From Reclinomonas americana ATCC 50394 (Eukaryota > Jakobida > Jakobea > Jakobida): DNA of 64,000 nucleotides. The position numbers and the translations under genes were made by a program. Below the pieces are notes generated by a model that saw only the letters and a program-made list of their open reading frames with translations, ran no database searches and was not told the origin of the DNA. Of the stretch, positions 42,074 to 50,471 are shown in pieces. Each line of letters starts with the position of its first letter. Position 1 is the stretch's first letter. The stretch covers positions 1,736,001 to 1,800,000 of the forward strand of contig PS015009.1 of NCBI GenBank assembly GCA_048213135.1. The letters are read 5' to 3'.

Positions 42074-42661
42074 ATGCGTAAAACAATTGTAATTATTTCA
42101 GCCCTTTTTGCCTCGCTGCTGCTGGCAGAAGCCTGCAGCAACAATAACGGCACCAGCACAGCCGGTAACAAGGGGCTTGATTCTTCCGCCCTGGTAAAAA
42201 GAGGCGAGTACCTGGTCAATTCCATCGGTTGCGACGACTGTCATTCTCCCAAACGTATGGGCGAGCACGGTCCGGAAATTATCCCGGAACTGCGTTTTTC
42301 GGGTTTCCCGTCTAAAGGCACCGTACCGCCGATCGATACCAACGTAGTAAAAAATGGATGGGCATTGTTCGCTCCCGATCTTACCAGCGCTGTTGGCCAG
42401 TGGGGACAATCCTTCGCGGCCAATATCACGAGCGATGCAACGGGTATTGGCAACTGGCCTGAAGAAAATTTTATCCGTGCCATACGTAAAGGCAAGTTCA
42501 AGGGACTTGAAGGTAGCCGTGATCTCTTACCGCCGATGCCATGGTTCGCGTATAAGAATATGAATGACGAGGATCTGCGTTCGATCTACTATTACCTCAA
42601 AACAACGAAACCCGTAGAGAACGTTGTTCCCGCGCCGAAAGGGCCCGCGGACCTGAAATAG
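42074..42661 (+). CDS. Mono-haem c-type cytochrome lipoprotein
   Basis: A 195-residue exported protein with signal MRKTIVIISALFASLLLAEA and a following Cys (ACSNNNGT) likely to be lipidated. One haem site CDDCH is present in NSIGCDDCHSPKRMGEHGPE. A Met in LPPMPWFAYKNMNDEDLRSI would be the distal ligand. It has the pattern of the small cytochromes that carry electrons in the periplasm, such as to oxidases or dehydrogenases. It is a single gene; the ATG at 42074 gives the signal peptide, while the in-frame extension does not. Confidence 0.85.
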   Translation: MRKTIVIISALFASLLLAEACSNNNGTSTAGNKGLDSSALVKRGEYLVNSIGCDDCHSPKRMGEHGPEIIPELRFSGFPSKGTVPPIDTNVVKNGWALFAPDLTSAVGQWGQSFAANITSDATGIGNWPEENFIRAIRKGKFKGLEGSRDLLPPMPWFAYKNMNDEDLRSIYYYLKTTKPVENVVPAPKGPADLK

Positions 42662-42790
42662 TAAAGAGGTGAAAGAACAAAATCCGATATCGGCAGCAGG
42701 AACCAGCCAATGGTACTGGATACAACTTCGGGTACTGTTCAGGTTACACGACCTGTATAAGAAAAACCTTTTTTTGAAAAAGTAACAGCC

Positions 42791-43717
42791 ATGAATAACA
42801 AGCCAATTATTTTAGTGACCGGCGCTACAGGCGCCCAGGGAGGCAGCGTAGCCCGGTCACTTCTTTCATCCGGACAATTTGCCGTTCGCATCCTTACCCG
42901 TAACGCTTCATCGCCCAAAGCAGCAGAACTGCAGCAGGTGGGAGCAGAAGTGGTGGAAGGAGATATGGATAACAAAGACAGTCTCATTAAAGCCATGCAG
43001 GGCTGCTACGGTGTTTTTGGTGTCACCAATTTCTGGGAACATTATGAAAAGGAATACCAGCAGGGAAAGAACCTTATTGAGGCGGTAAAGGAAAGTAATA
43101 TCAGCCACTTTGTGCTGCACACATTACCCGATTATAAAGCACTGAGCCAGGGAAAATACGCCGTTCCGCATTGCGATATCAAAGCCGAACTGGAAAGGTA
43201 TTGCCGGCAGCTCGGGCTGAAAGCCACTTTTGTACAGATCGCATTTTACTACGAGAATTTCCTCAACTTTTTCCCGTTACAGGACGCCGGTAACGGAACC
43301 TGGACTTTTGGTTTCCCGCAGGGTGATACCCCGCTGGCAATGGCGGCCGCAGAAGATATGGGACCTGTAGTGCGTATGATATTTGAACACCCGGAAGCCT
43401 ATATGAACAGGGTGGTGGGTGTAGTAGGGGCGCATGATACCTGTACCGCTTACGCGGAAACGATGAGCCGGGTATTAGGCAAAAACATAGCGTACCGGTA
43501 CATACCCCGCGATGAATATGTGACTTACGGATTTCCCGGGGCAGAAGAAATCGCCAATATGTTCGAAGTGCAAAGATTGCATATCCCCGACCGCGGAATT
43601 GACCTGATAGAAAGCTATGGATTATATCCTGCCATGCAAACATTTGCCCAATGGCTGGAACGCAATAAAACAAAATTTGAGCGGGTATTTAACCCGGAAG
43701 CTGCGTTGTTAGTTTGA
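42791..43717 (+). CDS. NmrA-like NAD(P)-binding protein
   Basis: A 308-residue atypical short-chain dehydrogenase. The nucleotide motif is ILVTGATGAQGGSVARSL (GATGxQG). GDMDNKDSLIKAMQGCYGVF and THVLHTL-like HFVLHTLPDYKALSQGKYAV follow, and LKATFVQIAFYYENFLNFFP is typical of NmrA/HSCARG proteins. These usually sense the NADP+/NADPH ratio or act as reductases; the catalytic Tyr-x3-Lys is not evident. It stands alone, upstream of the LytS/LytTR promoter region. Confidence 0.85.
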   Translation: MNNKPIILVTGATGAQGGSVARSLLSSGQFAVRILTRNASSPKAAELQQVGAEVVEGDMDNKDSLIKAMQGCYGVFGVTNFWEHYEKEYQQGKNLIEAVKESNISHFVLHTLPDYKALSQGKYAVPHCDIKAELERYCRQLGLKATFVQIAFYYENFLNFFPLQDAGNGTWTFGFPQGDTPLAMAAAEDMGPVVRMIFEHPEAYMNRVVGVVGAHDTCTAYAETMSRVLGKNIAYRYIPRDEYVTYGFPGAEEIANMFEVQRLHIPDRGIDLIESYGLYPAMQTFAQWLERNKTKFERVFNPEAALLV

Positions 43718-43781
43718 TTGAACCAATAAGCCTGTATGCCCTGCCCCATGGCGGGGCATCAGGTTCTATTGTCAGACCATA

Positions 43782-43833
43782 CAATTCATTCCTGCTTTTC
43801 CTCAATTCATACCCGTACGGCCCCAATTCATTC
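43782..43833 (+). promoter_or_regulatory. Three CAATTCAT(A/T)C direct repeats, 21-base period
   Basis: Copies at 43782-43791 (CAATTCATTC), 43803-43812 (CAATTCATAC) and 43824-43833 (CAATTCATTC), each starting exactly 21 bases after the last. They lie 30 bases before a -7-like GTATTTTG (43864-43871) and 48 before the kinase ATG. LytTR-type regulators bind paired 9-10-base repeats with this period, so the nearby regulator at 46023 probably controls its own operon here. Confidence 0.72.
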
Positions 43834-43880
43834 CCGGCCGGCAGGGCGAATGCTAAAAAGATGGTATTTTGTATAAGGTT

Positions 43881-44942
43881 ATGACAATAAGGTTGCCCCG
43901 ATATACCACCAAGGATTATTTTGTACTGGCTATCATACTGTTGCCTTACACCCTCATTATCAATACCCTCATTTTTGGTTCGTCGTATTATACAGATTGG
44001 GGCCGGTTTGGGCTGGCCACACTGGGTACGGCAATCTTCTTTGCCGGGTATTTCACTTTATGCGGCAGCATTGCCGTACGGATGAAAGAACGTTTCCCGG
44101 CGCAATCGCAAACAGCGCAGCGGCTGGGGTTCATGATCCTTATCTTCCTCATCACTACCGGCCTGGCACTCCTGCTCCTGTTCAGGGTATATGAATCCAT
44201 CCCCTTTTTTGAAGCGCCTTTTAAAGACGATAATTTTATATGGGCCTATTTCGGGCTGGGTATCGGTAACATCTTTCTTACTTTCCTGCATGAAGGCATT
44301 GCCCGATATGAAAGCTGGAAGGTGAACCAGGAAGAGAACGAACAGTTAAGGCAGAACTACCGCCAGGGCAGGCTGCAGGGACTTAAAAGCCAGGTAAACC
44401 CGCACTTTTTGTTCAACAGCCTCAATTGCCTGTCGAGCCTTATCAACGAGAATGAAGAAAAGGCGGAAACCTTTCTCAACGAAATGAGTAAAGTGTACCG
44501 CTATATGCTCCGTAATGAAGAAGACCCGATGGTGACCCTGGAAACGGAAATGAAATTCATTCATTCCTATATCTACCTGCTTACCTCCCGGTATGGCGCG
44601 GGCCTTCAATTCACGATCGATGTAAAAGACGGCGACCATAATAAATTCCTGCCGCCCCTTTCGCTGCAGATCATCATCGAAAATGCCATTACACAGAACG
44701 TTGTGAGTAAAGACCGTCCGCTGGCCATAGAAATATGGAGCGGGGATGACGACCAGGTGGTGATAACCAATAACCTGCAGCCCCGTATGCAGATTGAGTT
44801 GTATGATGCCGAGCAGGGACTGGATAACCTGGTGAACCGTTATGAACTCCTTAACCGCCGCCGTGTGGTTATTCGCGACGGCAATAAGGAAAGAAAAGTA
44901 TTTGTTCCGCTGCTGGAAAAAAAGGAGGGAGAGAAGGGATGA
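43881..44942 (+). CDS. LytS-type sensor histidine kinase (first of two)
   Basis: A 353-residue inner-membrane kinase. Four membrane segments (YFVLAIILLPYTLIINTLIF through FLTFLHEGIARYE) are followed by a coiled linker and the LytS histidine motif QVNPHFLFNSLNCLSSLI. The ATP-binding end shows the N box LQIIIENAITQNVVSK and VVITNNLQPRMQIE in place of the usual Gly box. The ATG at 43881 follows the repeat-bearing promoter; a TTG 12 bases earlier is less likely. The stop shares ATGA with the next kinase gene. It probably phosphorylates the LytTR regulator two genes on. Confidence 0.88.
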   Translation: MTIRLPRYTTKDYFVLAIILLPYTLIINTLIFGSSYYTDWGRFGLATLGTAIFFAGYFTLCGSIAVRMKERFPAQSQTAQRLGFMILIFLITTGLALLLLFRVYESIPFFEAPFKDDNFIWAYFGLGIGNIFLTFLHEGIARYESWKVNQEENEQLRQNYRQGRLQGLKSQVNPHFLFNSLNCLSSLINENEEKAETFLNEMSKVYRYMLRNEEDPMVTLETEMKFIHSYIYLLTSRYGAGLQFTIDVKDGDHNKFLPPLSLQIIIENAITQNVVSKDRPLAIEIWSGDDDQVVITNNLQPRMQIELYDAEQGLDNLVNRYELLNRRRVVIRDGNKERKVFVPLLEKKEGEKG

Positions 44943-46021
44943 AGCTGATCCGACCTCCCCGCCTGGAAGTGTTTTCCTTCCTGTTCTCCATGCCGCTTAT
45001 AGCCGTGGTGTTCAATCTTATCCTGTACAAGGAAAGGTTCTGGACCGACGCCAGGATATGGTACATTTCATATCCCCTGCTGTTCCTCTTCGGTGTGCTG
45101 TCGTGGTATTCACATGTGTTATATGATGACGCCATGGAAAAAAAATACCCCGGCCTTAAACAAACGGGCAAACGTTTATTCCACAAAGGGATGGTGTTAT
45201 TCCTGCTGATGTCGCCCAGCGTGGGGTTAATATTTTTGTGTTACGATCTTTTTCATATCCTGGGTTATGTGTTTGTATGGACCGACCTGTTCAAGGGCCT
45301 TTTCATCGGGCTTTGTGTGAACCTTGTTTTTGAAACACTGTACGAAGGTGATTATGTGTTGATGCGTTACAAAGAAAGCATGGAAGAGAACCGCAGTCTG
45401 CAGCAGTTGTCGTTGCAGGATGAATTTGATACCCTGCGCAACCAGGTAAACCCTCACTTCCTGTTCAACTGTTTCAATACACTTTCTTCACTCATTACCG
45501 TAGACAAACCCCGGGCCGAAGTATTCCTGGATGAACTGAGTAAAGTATACCGTTACCTGCTGCGCAATAACCAGGACGGGCTGAGTACGGTGGAAAGTGA
45601 GGTCAGGTTCATTGAATCCTATTACCGCCTGTTGCGCACCCGTCATGGTGAGGCCGTAGTACTCAATACCGAGATCGACAAACGTTATGGTCCCTACCTG
45701 CTGCCCTCGCTTACCTTGCAGCTGCTGGTAGAAAACGTGGTAAAGCATAATGTGCTGTCGAAGAACAAACCACTGGTGATTGATATCTTTACAGCCGCGG
45801 GTAACAAACTCATTGTGACCAATAACCTGCAACGCAGATCGCAGAAGGCACCCAGCAATAAAGTGGGACTCGACAACATCAGGGCCAAATACGACCTGTT
45901 GGGACAGGGCAATATACAGGTGATGGAAGACGACAAGAATTTTACCGTGGTGCTGCCCCTCATCTGGAGCAATGGCAATGAAAACCGCAACCTTGTTAAC
46001 CAGGAACCTAAAACCAACTGA
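44939..46021 (+). CDS. LytS-type sensor histidine kinase (second of two)
   Basis: A 360-residue paralogue of the preceding kinase: four membrane segments (EVFSFLFSMPLIAVVFNLIL ... GLCVNLVFETLYEGDYVLM), then QVNPHFLFNCFNTLSSLITV and the N box LQLLVENVVKHNVLSK. It is translationally coupled to the first kinase and followed one base later by the regulator gene. Two membrane kinases for a single regulator is uncommon. They may form a heterodimer or sense different signals and converge on the regulator. Confidence 0.88.
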   Translation: MKLIRPPRLEVFSFLFSMPLIAVVFNLILYKERFWTDARIWYISYPLLFLFGVLSWYSHVLYDDAMEKKYPGLKQTGKRLFHKGMVLFLLMSPSVGLIFLCYDLFHILGYVFVWTDLFKGLFIGLCVNLVFETLYEGDYVLMRYKESMEENRSLQQLSLQDEFDTLRNQVNPHFLFNCFNTLSSLITVDKPRAEVFLDELSKVYRYLLRNNQDGLSTVESEVRFIESYYRLLRTRHGEAVVLNTEIDKRYGPYLLPSLTLQLLVENVVKHNVLSKNKPLVIDIFTAAGNKLIVTNNLQRRSQKAPSNKVGLDNIRAKYDLLGQGNIQVMEDDKNFTVVLPLIWSNGNENRNLVNQEPKTN

Positions 46022-46022
46022 T

Positions 46023-46784
46023 ATGAAGATCCTTATTGTTGAAGACGAAGAACTGGCAGCAAAAAAACTGCAGAAAACCCTCCTCTCCATTGACCCCGAG
46101 GCAGAGGTTGCCGGTATTACGGAAAGTATCAAAAGTACCGTGGAATGGCTGGAAGACAACCCGGCGCCCGACCTGGTATTGATGGATATTGAACTGGCCG
46201 ATGGACAGAGCTTCGAGATATTTAACATGACGCAGGTAAAGAGCCCGGTGATCTTCACCACCTCTTATGACGAGTTCGCATTGAAAGCGTTCAAAGTAAA
46301 CAGCGTGGATTACCTGCTCAAACCCATTCAGAAAGATGAACTGCAGGCGGCACTGGATAAATTCAGGAAGATGAAGGAAGATAAGGCCGGTGTAAACCTT
46401 GACTCGCTGGTGAAGGAGCTGCAGCTTAAGTTACAACCGAAGGAATACAGGAAACGCTTCCTGGTTAAACATGCGCAGAAACTGGTGAGCATTGAAGTGG
46501 AGGAAATCTCTTATTTCTACAGCGACGGCCGCCTGAACTTCTTCAAAACAAACGACAACAAAAAATTTGTAGTGGATTATACCATGGATGAACTGGAAGA
46601 TATGCTTGACCCGGATAAATACTTCCGCATCAGCCGTTCTTTTTATGTGTCCATTGTTAGTATCGATAAGATCGATGATTATTTCGGTAACCGCCTTATC
46701 CTCGGGCTTAAACCAGCGGTGGAAAAAGAAGCCCTGGTGAGCCGGGAAAAAGTGACGGAGTTTAAAAAATGGATGGGGAAATAA
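46023..46784 (+). CDS. LytTR-family response regulator
   Basis: A 253-residue regulator. The receiver has acidic VEDEE, acceptor Asp55 in LVLMDIEL, and the switch Lys in YLLKPIQKDE. The LytTR DNA-binding domain occupies the last 110 residues (RKRFLVKHAQKLVSIEVEEI, DGRLNFFKTNDNKKFVVDYT, YFRISRSFYVSIVSIDKIDD). It starts one base after the second kinase stop. LytTR domains bind paired repeats spaced by two turns. Such repeats are present upstream of its operon (43782-43833) and at 49987-50108. Confidence 0.92.
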   Translation: MKILIVEDEELAAKKLQKTLLSIDPEAEVAGITESIKSTVEWLEDNPAPDLVLMDIELADGQSFEIFNMTQVKSPVIFTTSYDEFALKAFKVNSVDYLLKPIQKDELQAALDKFRKMKEDKAGVNLDSLVKELQLKLQPKEYRKRFLVKHAQKLVSIEVEEISYFYSDGRLNFFKTNDNKKFVVDYTMDELEDMLDPDKYFRISRSFYVSIVSIDKIDDYFGNRLILGLKPAVEKEALVSREKVTEFKKWMGK

Positions 46785-46855
46785 TGTGACGATGAGATGA
46801 TTTGAGAATATGATAATTAGGTTATCAACGGGGAATAATTCATTTTCCGGCAGAA

Positions 46856-49800
46856 TTACCCGATAGGAACGATCAGTTCAAGAATAGAACTGCTTTTGTG
46901 CACCTGCACATCGAATGTGGCGTTAATGGAACGCACTCTTTTTTCCATATCCTTTCTTTGCAGCATATGAGTAAGTTGCTGGAGGTCGCAGCCCTCGTTA
47001 TTCAACTGGATGGTGAACAGAAGTTTGTTCTTTTCCAGTCCCAGGTGTAACCTGCATTTGCGGGCACCTGCCTGCACCAGGCTGGCGATGGCGTCTTTGA
47101 ACAGCAGGAAGGATTCGTGCCGCAGTTTCATATTAAGGGAAAGACTGCACACCTTCTTATCGGTATGCATTTCGATATCGGTAGCATGCCGGTTATTCAG
47201 CGCGTCGATGTATTCCTTCATCCGCAGGATCGTTTTCTCCATATTGTCATTGTCCGGATCAAGGCTCCACAACATATCATCCATCGCAATGATCATGTTA
47301 TGGCTCTTGTTGTGTATCTGTTCGATGAACTCTTTTGATTTCTGGGGTTCTTTATCCGCTTTCAACCTCGCCATCTCACTCAGAATATTGATATTATTAA
47401 GTGCCGTATTTACTTCTTCATGCAGGTTGCCGGCAATATCACTCCGCATTTTTTGCATAGCGGCTTTACGTTTCATGCGTTCCCTGTCTATCCAGAACAG
47501 GATGCCCGTAACGAGCAGTACGAGCAGGCTGTAGAACCACCAGCTTCGCCAGAACGGAGGGCGCACTTTAATGATGAGCTGCGTCACGTGCTTACCCCTT
47601 ATACCTTCCGTGTCTTCTGTAAGAGCGACAAAAGAATAAGTGCCAGGAGGAAGATAGGAGTAAATGGCCTGGTTATTTTTATCAGCTACCTGCCAGGCTT
47701 TGTCGAGCGGTTCCAGCTTGTATTTAATGAGTGTAGCTTCGTTGTAGTTAAGCGTGGAGAACTCGATCAGCAATGAGTTGGCATCATGGCGGAGTACGAT
47801 CTTATCCAGCGCCAGCAGGGAATCTACACGGAGAGATTTGTTCATTACCTTGAAATCCGTGATATGAACGGGAGGTGTGGACCCACTGATGTTCATGCGT
47901 GAGGGGTCGAACACAACAAACTGGTTACTGCTGCCAAAAATGATTCTCCCATCAGGGAGTTTATGCGATGAGGCGAGTACAAAGTGATCATTGAGAATAC
48001 CATCAGCCCTGTCAAATTTTACAAATATCTTATTGTTTACATTTACGCGGAATATGCCATTGGTGGTGGACACCCACAGGTATCCCTGTTTATCGATCTC
48101 TATGGCGGTGATGTTGCCATACATGATATTCGGACCGCCCAGTGTCAGCATCATTTTACTGTATTGGTTATACAGGAAGATGCTGTTGGTATTGGAAATA
48201 ATGAGGCAACTGTCGTTGTAAGGCAGCACGCAGGAAATACCATCGCCGATCTGTTTGATCTGCCCCTCCGATTTACTGTAAATATGCTGCACAACATTGC
48301 CGGTGCGGGCGTCTATCACATATAAGCCTTCCACGGAAGTACCTATCCATACATAGCCCGTTTTCTGGTCGGCGTAGATCTTGTTGATCATAACCCGGCC
48401 AACGGAATTGTAGCGGGAGAGCCCGGCATCAAAATTCTTTTTCCCTTTTTCCCGGTCCCACCTGAATACCCCTACATGCTGCATTCCCAGCCAGAGGTTG
48501 CCGTATTTATCTTCCGCCACCTGGCGCACAGTCCTGTCTTCCAGCAGCGGCGGGTTGTGGAACTGTATTTTGTTGGTGGCCTGGTTATACTCGTAAATAC
48601 CCGGCTGTGCCGACATCCAGATGGTATTACTGTCCCGCGATTTCGTCATACTCCATACCGAATGGCAGGGTGCCGGTTCAATATTTTTTATGTTGAGCGG
48701 AAGCGGCTTCAGGTTCATATCATACCGGAACAACCCGTTGCCCCAGGTACCGGTGAGCAGTGTACCGTTGCGGGTGGTTACAAAAGACATGAGTGTACCG
48801 TCGCCGATGTTTTTGGTGATGGGATTGATATGCTGGACATTGGAAAAGAATTGCTCCTTGGGCGCAAAGCGGTAGAGTCCATTATTCCGTGTCGCTATCC
48901 ATAGGTTCTCTTCCCGGTCTTCGCAAAAGTCGGCCACAATATCATACACAATGCTCTGTTCGCTTTCATAACCATTGCGCACGAGTTCGAACCGGTTATC
49001 TTTTTCAATATAGGAGGCCAGCACTTTATAGCCCCTTACCCATATGGTACCGTCCTTCTGTTCAAGAAAGCCGCCTACTTCATTATAGGCTTTCAGTTCG
49101 CTGAGGAATTCGTAATTGGTAAGCAGTATTTTCCTGTTACGGATGTCGTAGCAATGTACATATGGAAATGCTGGTCCCCAGGTATCGAACCAGAGTCTTT
49201 TTTTACTGTCGATAAGCGGATTCGATGGCGCAGGGATCTTGGCAAACAGGTCAATGGCAGGTTCTTTTTCCAGGTTATGTCCGGGGTAGCTGAATTGCCT
49301 GGTGTCATGATTGTACACAGCAAGTCCTCCGCTCTGTAATCCCATCCAGTAGCGGCTTGTACCGGGTTCATGTACTACGTCGGTAATGTCCCAGTTCAGG
49401 GGTACCGGAATAAAGTTGGCCGCTGTGGAGAATGTATTATGCAGGCTGTCCCAGGTGGCAAATCCCCTGCCCCAGCACACATAAAAAACATTGCCCTTTT
49501 CATCTGTGTGTAGTTTTTTCTGGGTTTTCAGCCATTCGGGATTCGGCACTTTTACCTGCGTTTGCCGGAAAATAAAGGTATGGGTATCGAATATGCCTAC
49601 ACTGCCGTCGCCCATCAGCAACCAAAAATTCTTTCTTTTATCGAAGGCCAGGGAGACCACATTATTGAATGAAATACTGGTGGGGTCATTCTGCCGGTGC
49701 AGGAAAGTTTTGAAACGTGTTCCATCATACCGCTGCAGTCCACTGTTGGTGGCTATCCACATATAACCTTCCATGTCCTGTATCGTGGCATTCACCTCGT

Positions 49801-49915
49801 TCGATGCCAGTCCAGTTGCCCCGCTGTAGTGCATCGCTGAATAGATCCTTCCCGGCGGTTGGGCCCGGAGCAGCAAAGGAAGCGCCAGCAGGAGAATGGA
49901 GATAATGCGGTTCAA
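46856..49915 (-). CDS. Exported propeller-type regulator with degenerate histidine kinase domain
   Basis: A 1019-residue protein. A signal peptide (MNRIISILLLALPLLLRAQ) is followed by about 14 propeller repeats (GYMWIATNSGLQRYDGTRF; NLWLGMQHVGVFRWDREKGK; GYLWVSTTNGIFRVN), a Y_Y_Y domain (ATLIKYKLEPLDKAWQVADK), a membrane segment (WWFYSLLVLLVTGILFWIDR) and a HisKA_3-like helix pair with His in NLHEEVNTALNNINILSE. The ATPase region is worn: the N-box Asn is Ser (KDAIASLVQAG), and DNGxG reads NNEGCD, so ATP binding is doubtful. It may act as a signal-relaying pseudokinase. It has its own promoter on the minus strand and faces away from the LytTR repeats. Confidence 0.85.
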   Translation of the reverse strand: MNRIISILLLALPLLLRAQPPGRIYSAMHYSGATGLASNEVNATIQDMEGYMWIATNSGLQRYDGTRFKTFLHRQNDPTSISFNNVVSLAFDKRKNFWLLMGDGSVGIFDTHTFIFRQTQVKVPNPEWLKTQKKLHTDEKGNVFYVCWGRGFATWDSLHNTFSTAANFIPVPLNWDITDVVHEPGTSRYWMGLQSGGLAVYNHDTRQFSYPGHNLEKEPAIDLFAKIPAPSNPLIDSKKRLWFDTWGPAFPYVHCYDIRNRKILLTNYEFLSELKAYNEVGGFLEQKDGTIWVRGYKVLASYIEKDNRFELVRNGYESEQSIVYDIVADFCEDREENLWIATRNNGLYRFAPKEQFFSNVQHINPITKNIGDGTLMSFVTTRNGTLLTGTWGNGLFRYDMNLKPLPLNIKNIEPAPCHSVWSMTKSRDSNTIWMSAQPGIYEYNQATNKIQFHNPPLLEDRTVRQVAEDKYGNLWLGMQHVGVFRWDREKGKKNFDAGLSRYNSVGRVMINKIYADQKTGYVWIGTSVEGLYVIDARTGNVVQHIYSKSEGQIKQIGDGISCVLPYNDSCLIISNTNSIFLYNQYSKMMLTLGGPNIMYGNITAIEIDKQGYLWVSTTNGIFRVNVNNKIFVKFDRADGILNDHFVLASSHKLPDGRIIFGSSNQFVVFDPSRMNISGSTPPVHITDFKVMNKSLRVDSLLALDKIVLRHDANSLLIEFSTLNYNEATLIKYKLEPLDKAWQVADKNNQAIYSYLPPGTYSFVALTEDTEGIRGKHVTQLIIKVRPPFWRSWWFYSLLVLLVTGILFWIDRERMKRKAAMQKMRSDIAGNLHEEVNTALNNINILSEMARLKADKEPQKSKEFIEQIHNKSHNMIIAMDDMLWSLDPDNDNMEKTILRMKEYIDALNNRHATDIEMHTDKKVCSLSLNMKLRHESFLLFKDAIASLVQAGARKCRLHLGLEKNKLLFTIQLNNEGCDLQQLTHMLQRKDMEKRVRSINATFDVQVHKSSSILELIVPIG

Positions 49916-49933
49916 GAAAAGGTTTTATGATAT

Positions 49934-49964
49934 CAAAAATAATAAACATGCACCGTAAGGCCAA
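49934..49964 (-). promoter_or_regulatory. Promoter of the propeller regulator gene (TTG-N20-TATTTTTG)
   Basis: On the minus strand TTG stands at 49964-49962, then exactly 20 bases, then TATTTTTG at 49941-49934, 19 bases before the start codon. Same element and spacing as the tRNA, AraC-Ogt and GlxA-type promoters. Confidence 0.65.
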
Positions 49965-49986
49965 CCAGTCCGTCCGGCTGGTTCCG

Positions 49987-50017
49987 CAATTCATACGCTG
50001 TTTTCCTCAATTCATAC
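49987..50017 (+). promoter_or_regulatory. Paired CAATTCATAC repeats (21-base period), first pair
   Basis: CAATTCATAC at 49987-49996 and again at 50008-50017. With flanking bases, TTTTCCTCAATTCATACC at 50001-50018 is identical to a stretch in the LytS/LytTR operon leader (43796-43813). They are 46 bases upstream of the -7 element of the leftward propeller gene and in the rightward orientation. Confidence 0.72.
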
Positions 50018-50077
50018 CGTCGGACTGTTCCGTGGATAGCAGCTGTCCCAGCTGTGAGCCGTATCCGGACACGTTTA

Positions 50078-50108
50078 CAGTTCAACCTGTTTTAGTTTCA
50101 ATTCATAC
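50078..50108 (+). promoter_or_regulatory. CAATTCATAC repeat pair before the small helical gene, second pair
   Basis: CAGTTCAACC at 50078-50087 (seven of ten match) and CAATTCATAC at 50099-50108, again exactly 21 bases apart. CAATTTTG (a one-mismatch -7 element) follows 32 bases later at 50141-50148, with the ATG at 50156. This is the same geometry as in front of the LytS kinase gene. Confidence 0.65.
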
Positions 50109-50155
50109 AAATGGCGCTTCGCGACCCGGCTGCGGAACAACAATTTTGCATCGCA

Positions 50156-50425
50156 ATGAACACGGAAAGAAAAAATATACATCACCTGGCGGGCGATACA
50201 GCCCGGCTCCTGGCGGGTACCGATTTCCGTGATGATACCGCAGCCCGTGAGGCATTGGAAAGAACAGAGCAGGCATTGGAAAAAAGCGGAACGATGCGGC
50301 AGGCCGGGCACAGGATCATCAACATCATCCGTATTCATCACCTCGCGGTAAGCAGCGGCGATAAACAATGCTTCGGCTATGCGCTGCAGAAAGCATTCCG
50401 GGAATGGATGTCACTGGCGAATTAA
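50156..50425 (+). CDS. Small helical protein, probable LytTR target
   Basis: An 89-residue soluble helical protein (ERKNIHHLAGDTARLLAGTD, REALERTEQALEKSG, GYALQKAFREWMSLAN) with three His near the middle and no signal or membrane segment. No family is recognised. The ATG at 50156 is chosen over one at 50111 because a -7-like element lies between them and the repeat pair would otherwise fall at the start codon. It is the first gene of a rightward group with the repeat lipoprotein and the membrane-anchored protein. Function is unknown. Confidence 0.55.
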   Translation: MNTERKNIHHLAGDTARLLAGTDFRDDTAAREALERTEQALEKSGTMRQAGHRIINIIRIHHLAVSSGDKQCFGYALQKAFREWMSLAN

Positions 50426-50471
50426 ACCAGCTTAATAATAAAAGCCATATAAAAACAAACAAAACCTTAAC

